From positions 1-41,194 of the forward strand of contig JAJPXE010000059.1 of NCBI GenBank assembly GCA_021205645.1: a stretch of 41,194 nt of DNA. Direction: 5' to 3'. The notes under the pieces are model-generated. The model had not been told where the DNA came from and made no database searches. It was given only the letters and a program-made list of their open reading frames with translations. Source of the DNA: Candidatus Gastranaerophilales bacterium (GTDB lineage Bacteria; Cyanobacteriota; Vampirovibrionia; Gastranaerophilales; Gastranaerophilaceae). Below are positions 1 through 9,600 of the stretch, piece by piece (position 1 is the stretch's first letter; each line of letters opens with the position of its first letter). The position numbers were made by a program, and so were the translations under genes.

Positions 1-205
1 AAGAATCAACTTCAACATTAGTCATACCTGTGATACTTTGTCTTATAAGTTCCTTACGTTCTTCAACCGTAAGAAGTGTATTTTTACTTATGTTATTTGA
101 AACGGTAATAATAACTTTATCAAACAGTTTTGCTCCGTCATTCAGTACATCAAGATGTCCGAGCGTTATCGGGTCAAAACTTCCCGGATATACAGCTATT
201 TTCAT
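1..205 (-). CDS. coaD: Phosphopantetheine adenylyltransferase, N-terminal part (runs off the left edge)
   Basis: CoaD transfers AMP from ATP to 4'-phosphopantetheine, the penultimate step of coenzyme A synthesis in the cytoplasm. Only the first 68 residues are in the window. The start reads MKIAVYPGSFDPITLGH: the PGSFDP stretch (residues 7-12) and the TxGH nucleotide-binding motif (Thr14 to His17) are intact, followed by a typical first Rossmann unit (VIITVSNN at 31-38, then TVEERKELI). The ATG at 205-203 is preceded by AAAGGA six bases upstream, which supports this start. It follows the phosphohexomutase by 25 bp on the same strand, so the two are probably co-transcribed. The family assignment is firm; the C-terminal half is not visible. 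Confidence 0.95.
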   Translation of the reverse strand, partial: MKIAVYPGSFDPITLGHLDVLNDGAKLFDKVIITVSNNISKNTLLTVEERKELIRQSITGMTNVEVDS

Positions 206-230
206 TTATTTTCCTTTCGTTTTTCTGTAT

Positions 231-2489
231 CTAAAATTCATACTCAGGAATGACAAATTTTTCATTGTTTGCATCTTTTTCAACAAATTTTAAATAATCG
301 TTTAAAGCTGTTTCTTTTGAATTGTTGTAAAATTCATCAGATATAAGCTTTTTGTGCAAATCGGTTCTCTCACCGGAATAGTTGCCTAAAATCCTTGAAT
401 ATTCACTAATTTCTTCAAGAGAAATTCCGCCGCCGTACGCTTTTGTTTTTGCATCTGTCCCCGACGGTCTGATTTCAATGTATTTGTTACTGAACTCCAG
501 ATAAGTTCCGTCACCGACAAACTTAACCGATTTTAAATCTTTAAAATCTAACCCGATTAGTGCATCGTTCAGCACGAGAATTACATCATCAAGTGTTGCT
601 TTACCTTCGCTGACGGCTATTGCAAGCGACAGGAAAAACAGGTCATTTTTGGTTCGCTGTTTCTCGCCTTCAACTTTTGCCTGTTTAAGTTTTTCTATAT
701 CCGGCTCTGATTCGTTGTAGTATGCTATATCTTCCCTTGTATCAAATCTTGAAGTTATGTGGTTAGAGTCAAAGACTTCAAGCAGATATTGAGAGAGGGT
801 TTTATTTTCTTCTTCAAGTTTTGCAATCAGTGAAGATGCTACGATTATAGCTTCGGTAGCACTTTTTTCACGCATTGCAATTGCCTCTCTGCCCGATAGA
901 GATTTAACAGTATCTTCAGCGCCCATAATCATTCCGCCCGATTCTTCGCCGCCGAATAGTAACCTTGGCTGAACACCTAAATCTATTGTACTGCCGAATA
1001 CATCATCAATCTTTACGGGTTTGTCGGGTGATTGCTTGATCTGCAGCTCAACTTTCTTCATAATATTTGCTATCTCCTTGAACCCGACAGGAACATTAAC
1101 AACGCTGACATTATTATGTTTTGCCCACTCATCCCATGATAGAGCCGAAGCGGTCGTTTTTATCATAAATCTTGGGTGATTATTCCATTTATGCGAGGAT
1201 TTAAGCTGTTTTGTCCTGAAATCCGTAAGCATCAGAAATGCCTGATTTGCCGTAAAAACAGTCATAACTCTATCTTTATCCAACCTGACATAAGAAATCC
1301 CATTTTCTTCAAGGGTCGGAATATTTCCTGCGTTTTCAAGCTCGCAAACCGTCAATCTGTCATGGTCGGGATCTGTTATAAGAACAGCTGTGCCGCACGG
1401 GTAGTTTTTAAGCACTTTTTCATAGTGCAGCGTTTCAATTACGGGGAAAAATTTTTCTCCGTTTGGTTTTAGTGCCGTTACTGTCGCATCAACCGAATAA
1501 TCGTAGAATGTTTTTTTACCCTTTGGGTCTGTGTCGTATTTACCTATTGAGTGAAAAAATGGGTCTTCTTCCGTATTATTCCAATCGAATTTACCGGCAA
1601 TTCCGAGTTTGTCCAGAACTCTGCTTAATGTTCTGTATGCACATCCGCCGACACTTTCTATGATAATTTTGTTGTTCATTTTTTTTATTGCGGTCAAATC
1701 TTCTGCAACACCTGATTTCAGATATTCTACATACAAATTAATCCCATCCTCAAGCTTTGTCATTATGGTTTCGTCTATAAGCGGGTCATCTTTAGCCGAG
1801 ATTTTTATCTCATAGCTCCCGTCTTTTTGAACCCTGTCAAAAATCATTTGAATTTTATCAACAAATTCAAGCGATTCTTCCGGCAGATACTGACTGCCCT
1901 GAGAGTTTAAGTCTTTCGTTGCGGTCTTAACAGATATACCGTGGCTTGAGGTGATATATTCTCCACCGGCTAAATCAAGTTTAAACGCAAGAAAAGAAGC
2001 AAGCCATATCGGAATGGTTTTTCTGTCTTCCGGCATAAGTGTTTTTATCCCCTGTGCTGCCTGTATTCTCGCTATTGCATCAAGATATAATTGAGAATTG
2101 TAACGGACTTCACTTCCTGCAAGTTTCAGAATTTTTTTATCGGGGTATTTTTCTTTGACAACAAGAGCTTTTGCCAGTGTTGCAAGTACAATCCCGACAA
2201 GATTAATCGGAAACCTCGTATCCTGCGGGAACAGAATATTCTGCGGACCTCTAATCCCTGCTGTCGATATTTTTGCTTCTTTTGAATAATTATTGAACCA
2301 ATCAAGCAGGTTTAACCCTTGAGGATTTGTTTTTTCATCATAAGGATATAAGTGTTCTTTTTTTAGAGTAAAAGTAAATTCGTTTTCGTTTGAAAAATCC
2401 ATTAATTTTTCTGTTTTAATATATTCGGGAGTTTTGTCAAAAACGTTTTTGAACAGTTCATTTTCTAATTCGCAAGAGGCTTTTCTCAT
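231..2489 (-). CDS. Alpha-D-phosphohexomutase (phosphoglucomutase/phosphomannomutase family), long form
   Basis: Predicted cytoplasmic enzyme moving phosphate between C1 and C6 of a hexose phosphate, feeding glycogen, exopolysaccharide or nucleotide-sugar pathways. The family loops appear in the expected order in 752 residues: a substrate-side TAGIRG (76-81), an active-site serine loop TSSHGIS (180-186, phospho-Ser probably 182 next to His183), the Mg-binding DPDHDR (373-378), the sugar-specificity loop GGEESGG (513-519) and the phosphate-binding RPSGTD with KTKAY (674-685). GEESGG resembles phosphoglucomutases more than GEMSGH phosphomannomutases, but the substrate cannot be settled by eye. 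It is well above the usual 450-580 residues; extra length lies at the N-terminus, around 190-265 and before the last loop. The ATG has GGAGA nine bases upstream. The stop is TAG. It precedes coaD and diverges from the giant surface-protein gene. Confidence 0.93.
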   Translation of the reverse strand: MRKASCELENELFKNVFDKTPEYIKTEKLMDFSNENEFTFTLKKEHLYPYDEKTNPQGLNLLDWFNNYSKEAKISTAGIRGPQNILFPQDTRFPINLVGIVLATLAKALVVKEKYPDKKILKLAGSEVRYNSQLYLDAIARIQAAQGIKTLMPEDRKTIPIWLASFLAFKLDLAGGEYITSSHGISVKTATKDLNSQGSQYLPEESLEFVDKIQMIFDRVQKDGSYEIKISAKDDPLIDETIMTKLEDGINLYVEYLKSGVAEDLTAIKKMNNKIIIESVGGCAYRTLSRVLDKLGIAGKFDWNNTEEDPFFHSIGKYDTDPKGKKTFYDYSVDATVTALKPNGEKFFPVIETLHYEKVLKNYPCGTAVLITDPDHDRLTVCELENAGNIPTLEENGISYVRLDKDRVMTVFTANQAFLMLTDFRTKQLKSSHKWNNHPRFMIKTTASALSWDEWAKHNNVSVVNVPVGFKEIANIMKKVELQIKQSPDKPVKIDDVFGSTIDLGVQPRLLFGGEESGGMIMGAEDTVKSLSGREAIAMREKSATEAIIVASSLIAKLEEENKTLSQYLLEVFDSNHITSRFDTREDIAYYNESEPDIEKLKQAKVEGEKQRTKNDLFFLSLAIAVSEGKATLDDVILVLNDALIGLDFKDLKSVKFVGDGTYLEFSNKYIEIRPSGTDAKTKAYGGGISLEEISEYSRILGNYSGERTDLHKKLISDEFYNNSKETALNDYLKFVEKDANNEKFVIPEYEF

Positions 2490-2526
2490 TTTATTATCTC
2501 TCCATATAAAAATATTATGCTAATAC

Positions 2527-2532
2527 ATTATA
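2527..2532 (-). promoter_or_regulatory. Possible -10 element of the phosphohexomutase-coaD unit
   Basis: On the minus strand this reads a perfect TATAAT, 37 bases upstream of the phosphohexomutase ATG, implying a leader of about 30 nt that contains the Shine-Dalgarno GGAGA. No convincing -35 hexamer is seen 16-18 bases further upstream, and AT-rich DNA gives chance matches, so this is tentative. Confidence 0.35.
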
Positions 2533-2913
2533 CCTTAAACAGGATAATATTATGTATTTGCTTAATTTTTAATTATCATTCATTTAACTTTGTTCGGGTA
2601 GAAAACCCCGGCATACAGTATTCATTACAAATTTTGGGAATACAAGTGTAGATAATGAGTTTGTGGAAAAATTCAAGAAATGACCTGCGGCACCTGCTGC
2701 CCGCAGGCTTTTGCTTCGCATGTCCGGAGAGGGCGGGGCGTCACCTCACCCGCAAAAATTTCCCCTCCCCATACGGGGAGCGGAGCGGGTGCTGCTGTGC
2801 AGCACAGCCTCCGCAGGGGTGGGGTGCGGTTATAAAATCGCACGACAGTCATTTCACCCGCAGGGGTAAATGAATTATATTCCGGAGTTTGCACAGATAT
2901 CACCTCACCCGAA

Positions 2914-2945
2914 AATCTGGTTCTCGTTCCTCGAACCGATTTTTT
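2914..2945 (+). terminator. Terminator-like hairpin followed by a T run
   Basis: ATCTGGTTC pairs with GAACCGAT (one bulged T) across a nine-base loop and is followed directly by TTTTTT (2940-2945), the shape of an intrinsic terminator on the plus strand. No plus-strand gene ends just upstream, so either it stops transcription entering the repeat cluster, or it belongs to the repeat element and is fortuitous. Confidence 0.4.
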
Positions 2946-2997
2946 GCCCTCTCCGTCCAGAGAGGGCTTTTACTTCCCCTCCCCATACGGGGAGGGG
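2946..2997. repeat. Two adjacent perfect hairpins in the GC-rich cluster
   Basis: The first stem is GCCCTCTC/GAGAGGGC (2946-2953 with 2960-2967, loop CGTCCA). The second is CCCCTCCCC/GGGGAGGGG (2976-2984 with 2989-2997, loop ATAC). Only eight bases separate them. Decayed relatives of the first dyad, sharing CGTCC in the loop, appear at 3144-3164 and 3201-3216, showing a repeated element and not a single accident. Confidence 0.8.
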
Positions 2998-3070
2998 TTA
3001 GGGGTGGGGTGCAATCTCCTCGCGCATGGAAATCACCTCACCCGCAAGACTAAATCACTGCATCGGCGTA

Positions 3071-3118
3071 GTGCTGACCTGCCCGTCTTGCCCTCCGGCA
3101 AGTCGGCACTGTCAGCAC
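3071..3118. repeat. 48-nt long imperfect hairpin
   Basis: The outer arms GTGCTGAC (3071-3078) and GTCAGCAC (3111-3118) pair perfectly. The inner arms CTTGCC (3087-3092) and GGCAAG (3097-3102) pair perfectly around a CTCC loop. The parts between also pair, with a few mismatches. The result is a near-continuous stem of about 20 bp, the strongest secondary structure seen outside the genes. No T run follows, so it is not an ordinary terminator. It may be a repeat-element end or a structured RNA. Confidence 0.7.
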
Positions 3119-3238
3119 CGGCATACGCAACACAAGTCTTGCTGCCCTCTCCGTCCGGCGAGGGTAAGAATCTTTCCCCCTCCGGAGAGGGCAAGTAAAG
3201 TCTCCGTCCGGAGAGGGCGGGGTGTCACCTCACCAAAA

Positions 3239-3259
3239 TTTGTAAATTTTTTTTACAAA
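3239..3259. repeat. AT-rich inverted repeat
   Basis: TTTGTAAA (3239-3246) and TTTACAAA (3252-3259) are perfect inverted copies around a five-T loop, at the right boundary of the GC-rich cluster. It may be a protein-binding dyad or chance in AT-rich DNA. Confidence 0.45.
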
Positions 3260-3365
3260 GTGCGGTTATTTATTTAGGATAGTCTAAACGGCTTAGTTTA
3301 CTTGATTTGTCTACATTAAACGAATGATTTTTGTTGTGCCGATTTTAATATATATGAGCGGAATG

Positions 3366-3510
3366 TCTTATATCAGGCGGTTTTTGGATAACTGACGCTT
3401 AATATGTAAATCCGGCATGATTGAAATATATTTGACAATAGGGTATAATATCATTATAGAGTATAATATAGAGTTTTGAGGACTATAAAATTTAATTTAT
3501 CTTATATCAG
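3366..3510. repeat. 11-bp direct repeat bracketing the giant-gene promoter
   Basis: TCTTATATCAG occurs at 3366-3376 and at 3500-3510, 134 bp apart, with the predicted promoter between the two copies. Paired sites of this kind can hold a regulator by looping, but two copies of an 11-mer are only suggestive. Confidence 0.35.
3432..3460 (+). promoter_or_regulatory. Sigma-70 type promoter of the giant gene
   Basis: A perfect -35 TTGACA (3432-3437) is followed after 17 bases by TATAGA (3455-3460), placing the start of transcription near 3467 and giving a leader of roughly 110 nt. Two exact TATAAT hexamers lie close by (3444-3449 and 3462-3467) inside a direct repeat GTATAATAT (3443-3451 and 3461-3469), but their spacing to TTGACA is 6 and 24 bases, so TATAGA fits best. 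The repeated word may instead be an operator. Confidence 0.6.
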
Positions 3511-3567
3511 ACATGTTGAATAGCGGGACGCCGTTGAATTAGCATGCCTGTGTGGTATATTAATTTT

Positions 3568-3582
3568 ATGCGTACAGTATGA
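3568..3582 (+). other. Four-codon mini-ORF overlapping the giant-gene start
   Basis: ATG CGT ACA GTA TGA encodes MRTV; its TGA (3580-3582) overlaps the giant gene's ATG (3579-3581) as ATGA. Neither start has a recognisable Shine-Dalgarno sequence, unlike the two minus-strand genes here. Translational coupling by termination-reinitiation would explain how the giant frame is entered, but the mini-ORF could be coincidental. Confidence 0.35.
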
Positions 3583-3665
3583 GAAAAAAGACAGGCTGCA
3601 TCTTTAAAATAGTATTGATAGTTATGTGTTATGTCGGCTTTGCATTAGGAGCCGCTGCTTATGCT
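3579..3665 (+). other. Sec signal peptide of the giant protein
   Basis: Residues 1-29. The n-region is MRKK, the hydrophobic core runs from about 8 to 27 (IFKIVLIVMCYV, then GFALGAAA), and cleavage is predicted after AYA (27-29), before Asp30. Cys17 lies in the core but has Met at -1, so it is not a lipobox; signal peptidase I is expected. This shows export across the inner membrane and supports ATG 3579. Confidence 0.9.
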
Positions 3666-6600
3666 GACGGAACAAGATGGAATAATGAAGACAGTGCTGA
3701 AGATATAGGGAGTATAACTGACTATATTTACTCTGCCGTCCTTGCTGCGGGCGGTGCTATATATTATACGAGCGGTGATATTGGAACAATATCGGGTACG
3801 TATACCGGCAACTATGCTCAATCGACAACATCAGGAAACAATGCTCTGGGCGGTGCTGTATATTCTGCCGGTGATATTACTATCTATGCGGGTGCCGGCT
3901 CTACTACAACTTTTTCCGGAAACTACACTGTCAGCGGTTCCGGAAGTGTTGCTCCAAACGCTATTTTTATGGATACAACAAAAGGTGCTGTTACTCTTAC
4001 TCTCAACTCTTACGGTACAATTGTTATTGATGACACGATTGACGGCGGTGTAATTACCAGTTCGTCTACGTATGCGTATAATAGAAATTCAACAAAATAC
4101 AATCTCGTTCTGACAGGCGATACAAACGGTGTTATTGAACTCAATAACGCTGTCTATGCTGCTAATGTTACTCTCGATAATGTCAATCTGTACATAAAGT
4201 CTTCAACTTTCAGCTCGACTACGACAACATTTACCGCAAATTCCGGAACCGTATCAATGGTGGACGGCAGTGCCGTTACAAATACCATACGATATCTGAC
4301 ATCGGATTCTTCCGTATTATACTATCTTGATGTTGATGGCAGTAATATTGACAGAATAAGCACAGACGCTACATCAACCGGAACTGTTACTATCGGCGGA
4401 TTTAATTATATTACGGCACTGTCTGATAATTCATCTCAAACCTATACAAATGTATTAAACAGTACAACAATGACCCTTGCGGTGTCATCATCAGCTGCAG
4501 TTACCAATGCATCAACTCCGGGTCCGAATATAAAATACAGTGATGAATGGACAAAATCGGGGGCAGAAGCCGTTCAAACAGCTTCGGGTTGGAATCTGAT
4601 TATTTATAACAACTATGTTTTTGATGATAATCCTTTAATGACATTAAATACTACGGATTATGACGGCGAGTCGAGAACTTACGTTTTTGATGCATCAGGT
4701 CAGACTTATACGGCAGTCAGTTCTTTCGGTACAACTGATCCTAATTCTACCTTAACAATTTCCGGGTATTCTGACGGCTCAAGCGTGATTGACGGGAGTG
4801 GATATCAGATGTTTACCCTTGCAGATAGCACAACTGTGTTGGAAATTTTAAGTGTTACTCTTAAAAATGCTTATTCTTCCACGTACGGCTCCGTTATATA
4901 TAATACGGCAGGAACTCTGACCCTTTCAAGTTCTGTTGTTTCTTCAAATAGTGCTGTTAATGCCGGTGCGATATATAATGCCGGCACAATCAATGTATCA
5001 TCAACAACTTTCAGCTCAAACGCCGCAACCACGTACGGCGGTGCAATATATAATACCGGAACGGCAACGATTACAGACTCAACATTCACGGGCAACTCTG
5101 CAGTAACGGGCGGTGCAATATATAATACCGGAATCATGTCGATTGCGGGTTCAACTTTTGCAACAACTACGGACAGTATATATAATACCGGTACAATTAC
5201 CATTGACGGCTCGTCTGTGACAACCGTATATTCTGCAATCTCCGGCTCCGGTAAGCTGACTCTTAATTCAGAATTGGATTTGTACGGTACTATAGCGGAT
5301 GATCAGGTCGTGGCTGTTTCCTCCGGCGGCACGCTTGCCATATATAACGGTTCGACTCCGTTTGTGTTTGATACTACATCAGACAGCTGGGCGCAGGGTG
5401 GTACAATCAGGCTTGCGGTTGAAGATGCCGTCTTGTCTTTTGCTTCCGGCAGCTATAATATTGTAGGTAACTTAACAGGTGTTTCCGGCTCGGAGCTTAT
5501 AAACTCCGGTGCTTCTCTGACAATAAGAAGTACTGCATCTGTATCGGGTTTTGGCGGAACTTATGAACAAAACGGCGGTTCTTTAACGGTTCAGCTTGGA
5601 GCGATACTATTCAGCGGCGAAAAAAATATTAATTCCGGTGATTTAACTATTAATTATGACAGTTTGACCGGTCTTACCAATATAAATCTGGGTACAAGTA
5701 CCAATATGACTATTAATACGACATCGGGCGGCACTATATCGGATTCAATTTTTGCTTTCGAGGGAACAAATGCGACCGCAACTTTTGGAACAACCGGAGA
5801 GAGTACTGTCAATCCTACATACAAATTATCGGACATTGCCGGAATGTATTCTGATTCCAATACCGTCAAAATAAGCAGTTCAACGGTTAATCTTACTGAT
5901 ACTCTCTATGATAATAATCAGTATGTATTTGAAAATTCTGTATTAGCGCTTGCAGACGGTTCTGTCAATTCTTATACTTTTGAATATTTATCATCTGTAA
6001 ATTCTACTCTGACAATAGATATTGATTTTGTTAGCGGAACAAATGATTCTTTAACTATAAACTCCGGCAGCGGAACAATAACTTTATCGTCAGTAACAAT
6101 TTCGGGTGTTTCGTCCGATACGGGTGTTTATACTATTTTGAAAGGTGATGCAATCGGCTCTGTTACTCTTGAAATAGCCGACTCCGTATTATCTCAAACC
6201 TTTAATACTAATTTGGGCAATGTTATATATACAACCGACGATGTATCCACAAAAAAATTCCAAGCATACACGGAAAGTGGTTATATTGTTGGGCTAGAGC
6301 TTGTTAATGGTGATGATATGGATCCTCTGGCTGCAATAAATCAAGCATCGTCTGCAACAGATTCCAAATATGCAGTCAGATATTTTCTGTTTACGGAGGA
6401 TAATGAAACCTATACAATCGGAAGTGCACTTGAAACAACAGGAAACGGTACGTTATATATTAATATGTACGGAACGGATACCTATGACGGAGCTGTTATA
6501 AGCGGCGGAGATTCAACTAGATATTCTATGTTTTATCTTTCAAGCAGTGCTGCTGTGATAAGGGCTTATAATGTCACATTTCAAAATGCGGCAATAAATT

Positions 6601-9600
6601 CTAACGGTAATAATGCATCAGTGTTTGATATAGGCTCGGGTACTCTTGTTTTGAATAATGTTACATTCACCGGTAATGCGGGATATGCTATATTCAACGC
6701 TTCAGGAACAGTTACGCTGACCGATGTTACGTTTTCTGCGGCAACAAGCGGGTATACGAATGCGATATATAATGCAAATGCTATGACATTCAGCGGAACA
6801 ACGGTTATTAATTCCGCTCTGACAAATATTCAGGGTGCAACTGTTGATTTTACCGGTGCTTCAACATTAGGCTCAGAACTGGGTTCTTTGGGAAGTATTA
6901 CCAACGCAGGTACGATTACTTTTACAAACGGTATGACAATAAACGGTACCATTACAAATAATAGCGGCGGTCAAATGATATTTAATTCAGCTGCATATAT
7001 TTATGGTACTGTTGCCAATGCAGGAACAATGAGTTTTTCAAAAATTACAATCAATAACACTACTGTGACAAATACAGGTACAATGTCTTTCGGTTCTCAA
7101 GGTGATACAAACACACTTACCGCCGCGGCAATACTGTATAATGGTGATGTCAACACGGCAGGTGATCTTTCTGTTATGGGTACTCTTGTATTAGAGCAGA
7201 ATGCTATCATCTACAATAACAATGGTACATTCTCTTTGTCGGGAACTTTGAGTGCAAATTCTGCCAGCTCAGTACATATAGCATCAGGTTCAACTTTTAG
7301 TATTTTGTCGAACGGGCAAATCTCTGATACGGGCAGTTATCTGAAATGGTACATATATTCGGGCGGAATTCTTAATATAGCAAGCGGAACATCAAACGCT
7401 TTGACTATTGATTCAAATGATAGCTGGGCAGGTACTATAAACTTAAGCAATTCGAGCAGCTTTACGCTGTCTGACAGTTATGGCACATTAACCATGCTTG
7501 CAGACTATTTAACAGCCGATGATACTGCCTCAACATTTATAAACGACGGTGCAACAATAATCATATCTGGAGATAACTCGGGTTATAATGCTATTTATCA
7601 ACAGAACGGCGGTTCTCTCACTTCAACATCAGCTTATCTGTTCAGCGGTACAAAGAATATAAATTTGAGCGGAACATCATCAACCACAGCGGAAGTTATT
7701 ATAAATGATGCATCGTTAGAACTTGCGTTCTCTAAATTATACCTGGGTAATTATGCAACTCTCACATCCATTTCATCCGGCGGTACGATTGATGATGGTG
7801 TATTTTATATGTCGGGTCAGTATTCTACTGCTGTTTTTGAATCTTATAATTCTGCATATCTATCGACATTTTATTTATATCCGATAACGTGGTCAAATTC
7901 TACAATCAATACAAATACCGTATGGTTTAAAAATGCGACTTTAAGTTTACAGGCAGCTGAAAATGAAAGTTATTATTATTCCGGTGTTAAATATGCACTT
8001 CAAAATACTACAATAGATTTACAGGATGAATCAACGAACAGTTATATATTTGATTATTTATACGTTTCATCTGATTATCCGACAATTTCATTAAAAATAG
8101 ATTTAGATGTTGTAAACGGAACTGCTGACAGTATCACGATAAGAAGCGGTGCCGGTACAATTTCAAATGATAATACAACTTCAATATCGGGTGGAGTTAT
8201 AAATATTACCGATATTGTTTTTTTAAATACAGGAACTACGACTGAAAAACGTGTTGCAATTCTAAGTGTTCCTTATACTTCAGGCTATGATGCATCAGCA
8301 TTGTTTTCATTAACAATAGATGATGCGGTACTGGCAAAACAGACTTCGGATTTAGATTACAATGTTTTATGGAATGATATTTATTCCGCCGCATTCAGTA
8401 TTGATATAGAGTACTCTACATCCGGTTCTATAACAACATGGTATCTTGTTTATTCACTTTCTAATTATTCTGATTTGCTGGCAGCATTAAATACCCATAT
8501 ATTTGATGATACATCACAATCAAAGTCGTTCAGTTTTGACAACTCATATTCCACGGAAACCTATCAAATGAGTACTGATTTAGGTAAGACATATACCGGC
8601 GAATTGTCAATTATTGGTGTAAGTGCTTCTGAAGATACAATTAATGCAAGCGGATATTCAATGTTTGAATTAGCTGACAGCGGAACAGATGATAATGGTA
8701 GTAGCTATAATATCGGTCAGGTTATTTTAAACATAAGTGATATAACAATAAAAAATGCGGCAACAACCTCATTGACGGGCGGTTCGGTTGTCAATATGAA
8801 CAATTCTTCATCAGGTACAAAATTGACGCTTGATAGTGTTATTATCCAATCTTCGTATGCCGCCGGAACATCCGCTGCTTACGGCGGAACTATATATATA
8901 TATCAGGGTAGTGCCGAAATTAACAAATCAAAATTCTCAAGCAACTATGCAAGTTCGACATCCGGTATGGCGCTGGGCGGTGCGATATATCTCGGCGGCT
9001 CCGGCAGCGCAACGATTACAAATACTTCATTTGATAGCAACTATGCGTTTTCCTCCGCTAAGTTAGCGTTGGGCGGTGCTATATATACAGAAAAGGATTT
9101 AACAATTGCAGCAACCGACGGAAATACCGTTGTTTTTTCAAATAACTATGTTAACGGTGCAAATACAGGTTCTTCCAATTCCGCTAATGCTATATTTGTT
9201 GCCTGTTCGTCCACTCAAACCACTTCAAATCCTACATTAACTCTCAGTGCAACAAATAACGGTATAATACAATTTAACGGCAATTCGATTGAGGGCGGAT
9301 ATTTAAGTTCGGATTCTAATTTAACACAATCTGCTAATTATCAATTTAACCTTCTTTTGAACGGTGTGGGTACATATATTTTATCCGATATTGTCGGTGC
9401 CAATATATATACTGACTCAACAGCTATTACATTGAGTTTTTCCGAAGCTGTAATAAATTATTCAAATATTGATTTAACAACCGGCGGTACTGCTTTAACA
9501 CTTGACACGACAACTGTTAAAAATGCGAATTCATCATCTTCTGCTCTTGTTGCAAACTCGCTTTCATTTACTCTTATTGCATCTACTTTTTCTGATAATG

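Larger units (their letters stand above)
2684..3240. repeat. Cluster of GC-rich dyad repeats (REP/MITE-like)
   Basis: Several repeated words are packed together. A 35-39 nt stretch beginning GTCCGGAGAGGGCGGGG and ending TCACCTCACC plus AAAATT occurs at 2722-2760 and again at 3206-3240. CCCCTCCCC-ATAC-GGGGAGGGG occurs perfectly at 2976-2997 and in decayed form at 2762-2783. GGGGTGGGGTGC occurs twice, each after such a dyad (about 2817 and 3001). CACCTCACCC recurs at 2741, 2901 and 3034. Small perfect stems lie at 2684-2707 (CCTGCGG/CCGCAGG) and 2789-2805 (GTGCTGC/GCAGCAC). Similar GC-rich intergenic repeats are known from many bacterial genomes; whether these are mobile, transcribed or protein-binding cannot be told from one locus. 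Confidence 0.75.
2490..3578. other. Divergent intergenic region
   Basis: About 1.09 kb without a believable gene separates the minus-strand phosphohexomutase from the plus-strand giant gene. The left 190 bp are AT-rich and hold the minus-strand promoter candidate. The middle (2684-3240) is a GC-rich cluster of hairpins and repeated words, very unlike its surroundings. From 3260 to about 3430 I see nothing beyond one member of an 11-bp repeat. The plus-strand promoter and leader follow. Short open frames in the GC-rich part translate into proline/glycine/serine words that simply follow the DNA repeats and lack start signals. Confidence 0.85.

Noticed and set aside
30..293. Plus-strand 87-codon frame across coaD and the phosphohexomutase end
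   Set aside because: It is antisense to coaD, whose own translation matches the family exactly.
2655..3198. Plus-strand frames with PSPYGE, PSPSGEGK words and a minus-strand frame at 2673-2903
   Set aside because: They translate the GC-rich hairpin repeats. The same words appear in several frames and the frames carry no start context.
3742..4053. Plus-strand 103-codon frame overlapping the giant gene (and similar ones at 8830, 19084 and 31687)
   Set aside because: All sit in the same alternative frame of the giant gene, which stays open because of its codon bias. No ribosome-binding site or recognisable protein.
4871..5203. Minus-strand frame with repeated PVLYIAPP words (also near 37586-37771 and 38747-39049)
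   Set aside because: The words are the reverse complement of the GGAIYN repeats; they follow from the plus-strand coding repeats and are not an independent protein.
5620..8230. Seven-base A or T runs (near 5620, 6250 and 8220) as phase-variation switches
   Set aside because: Runs of seven are expected in AT-rich DNA of this length, and none lies at the start or promoter where slippage would be a usual switch.
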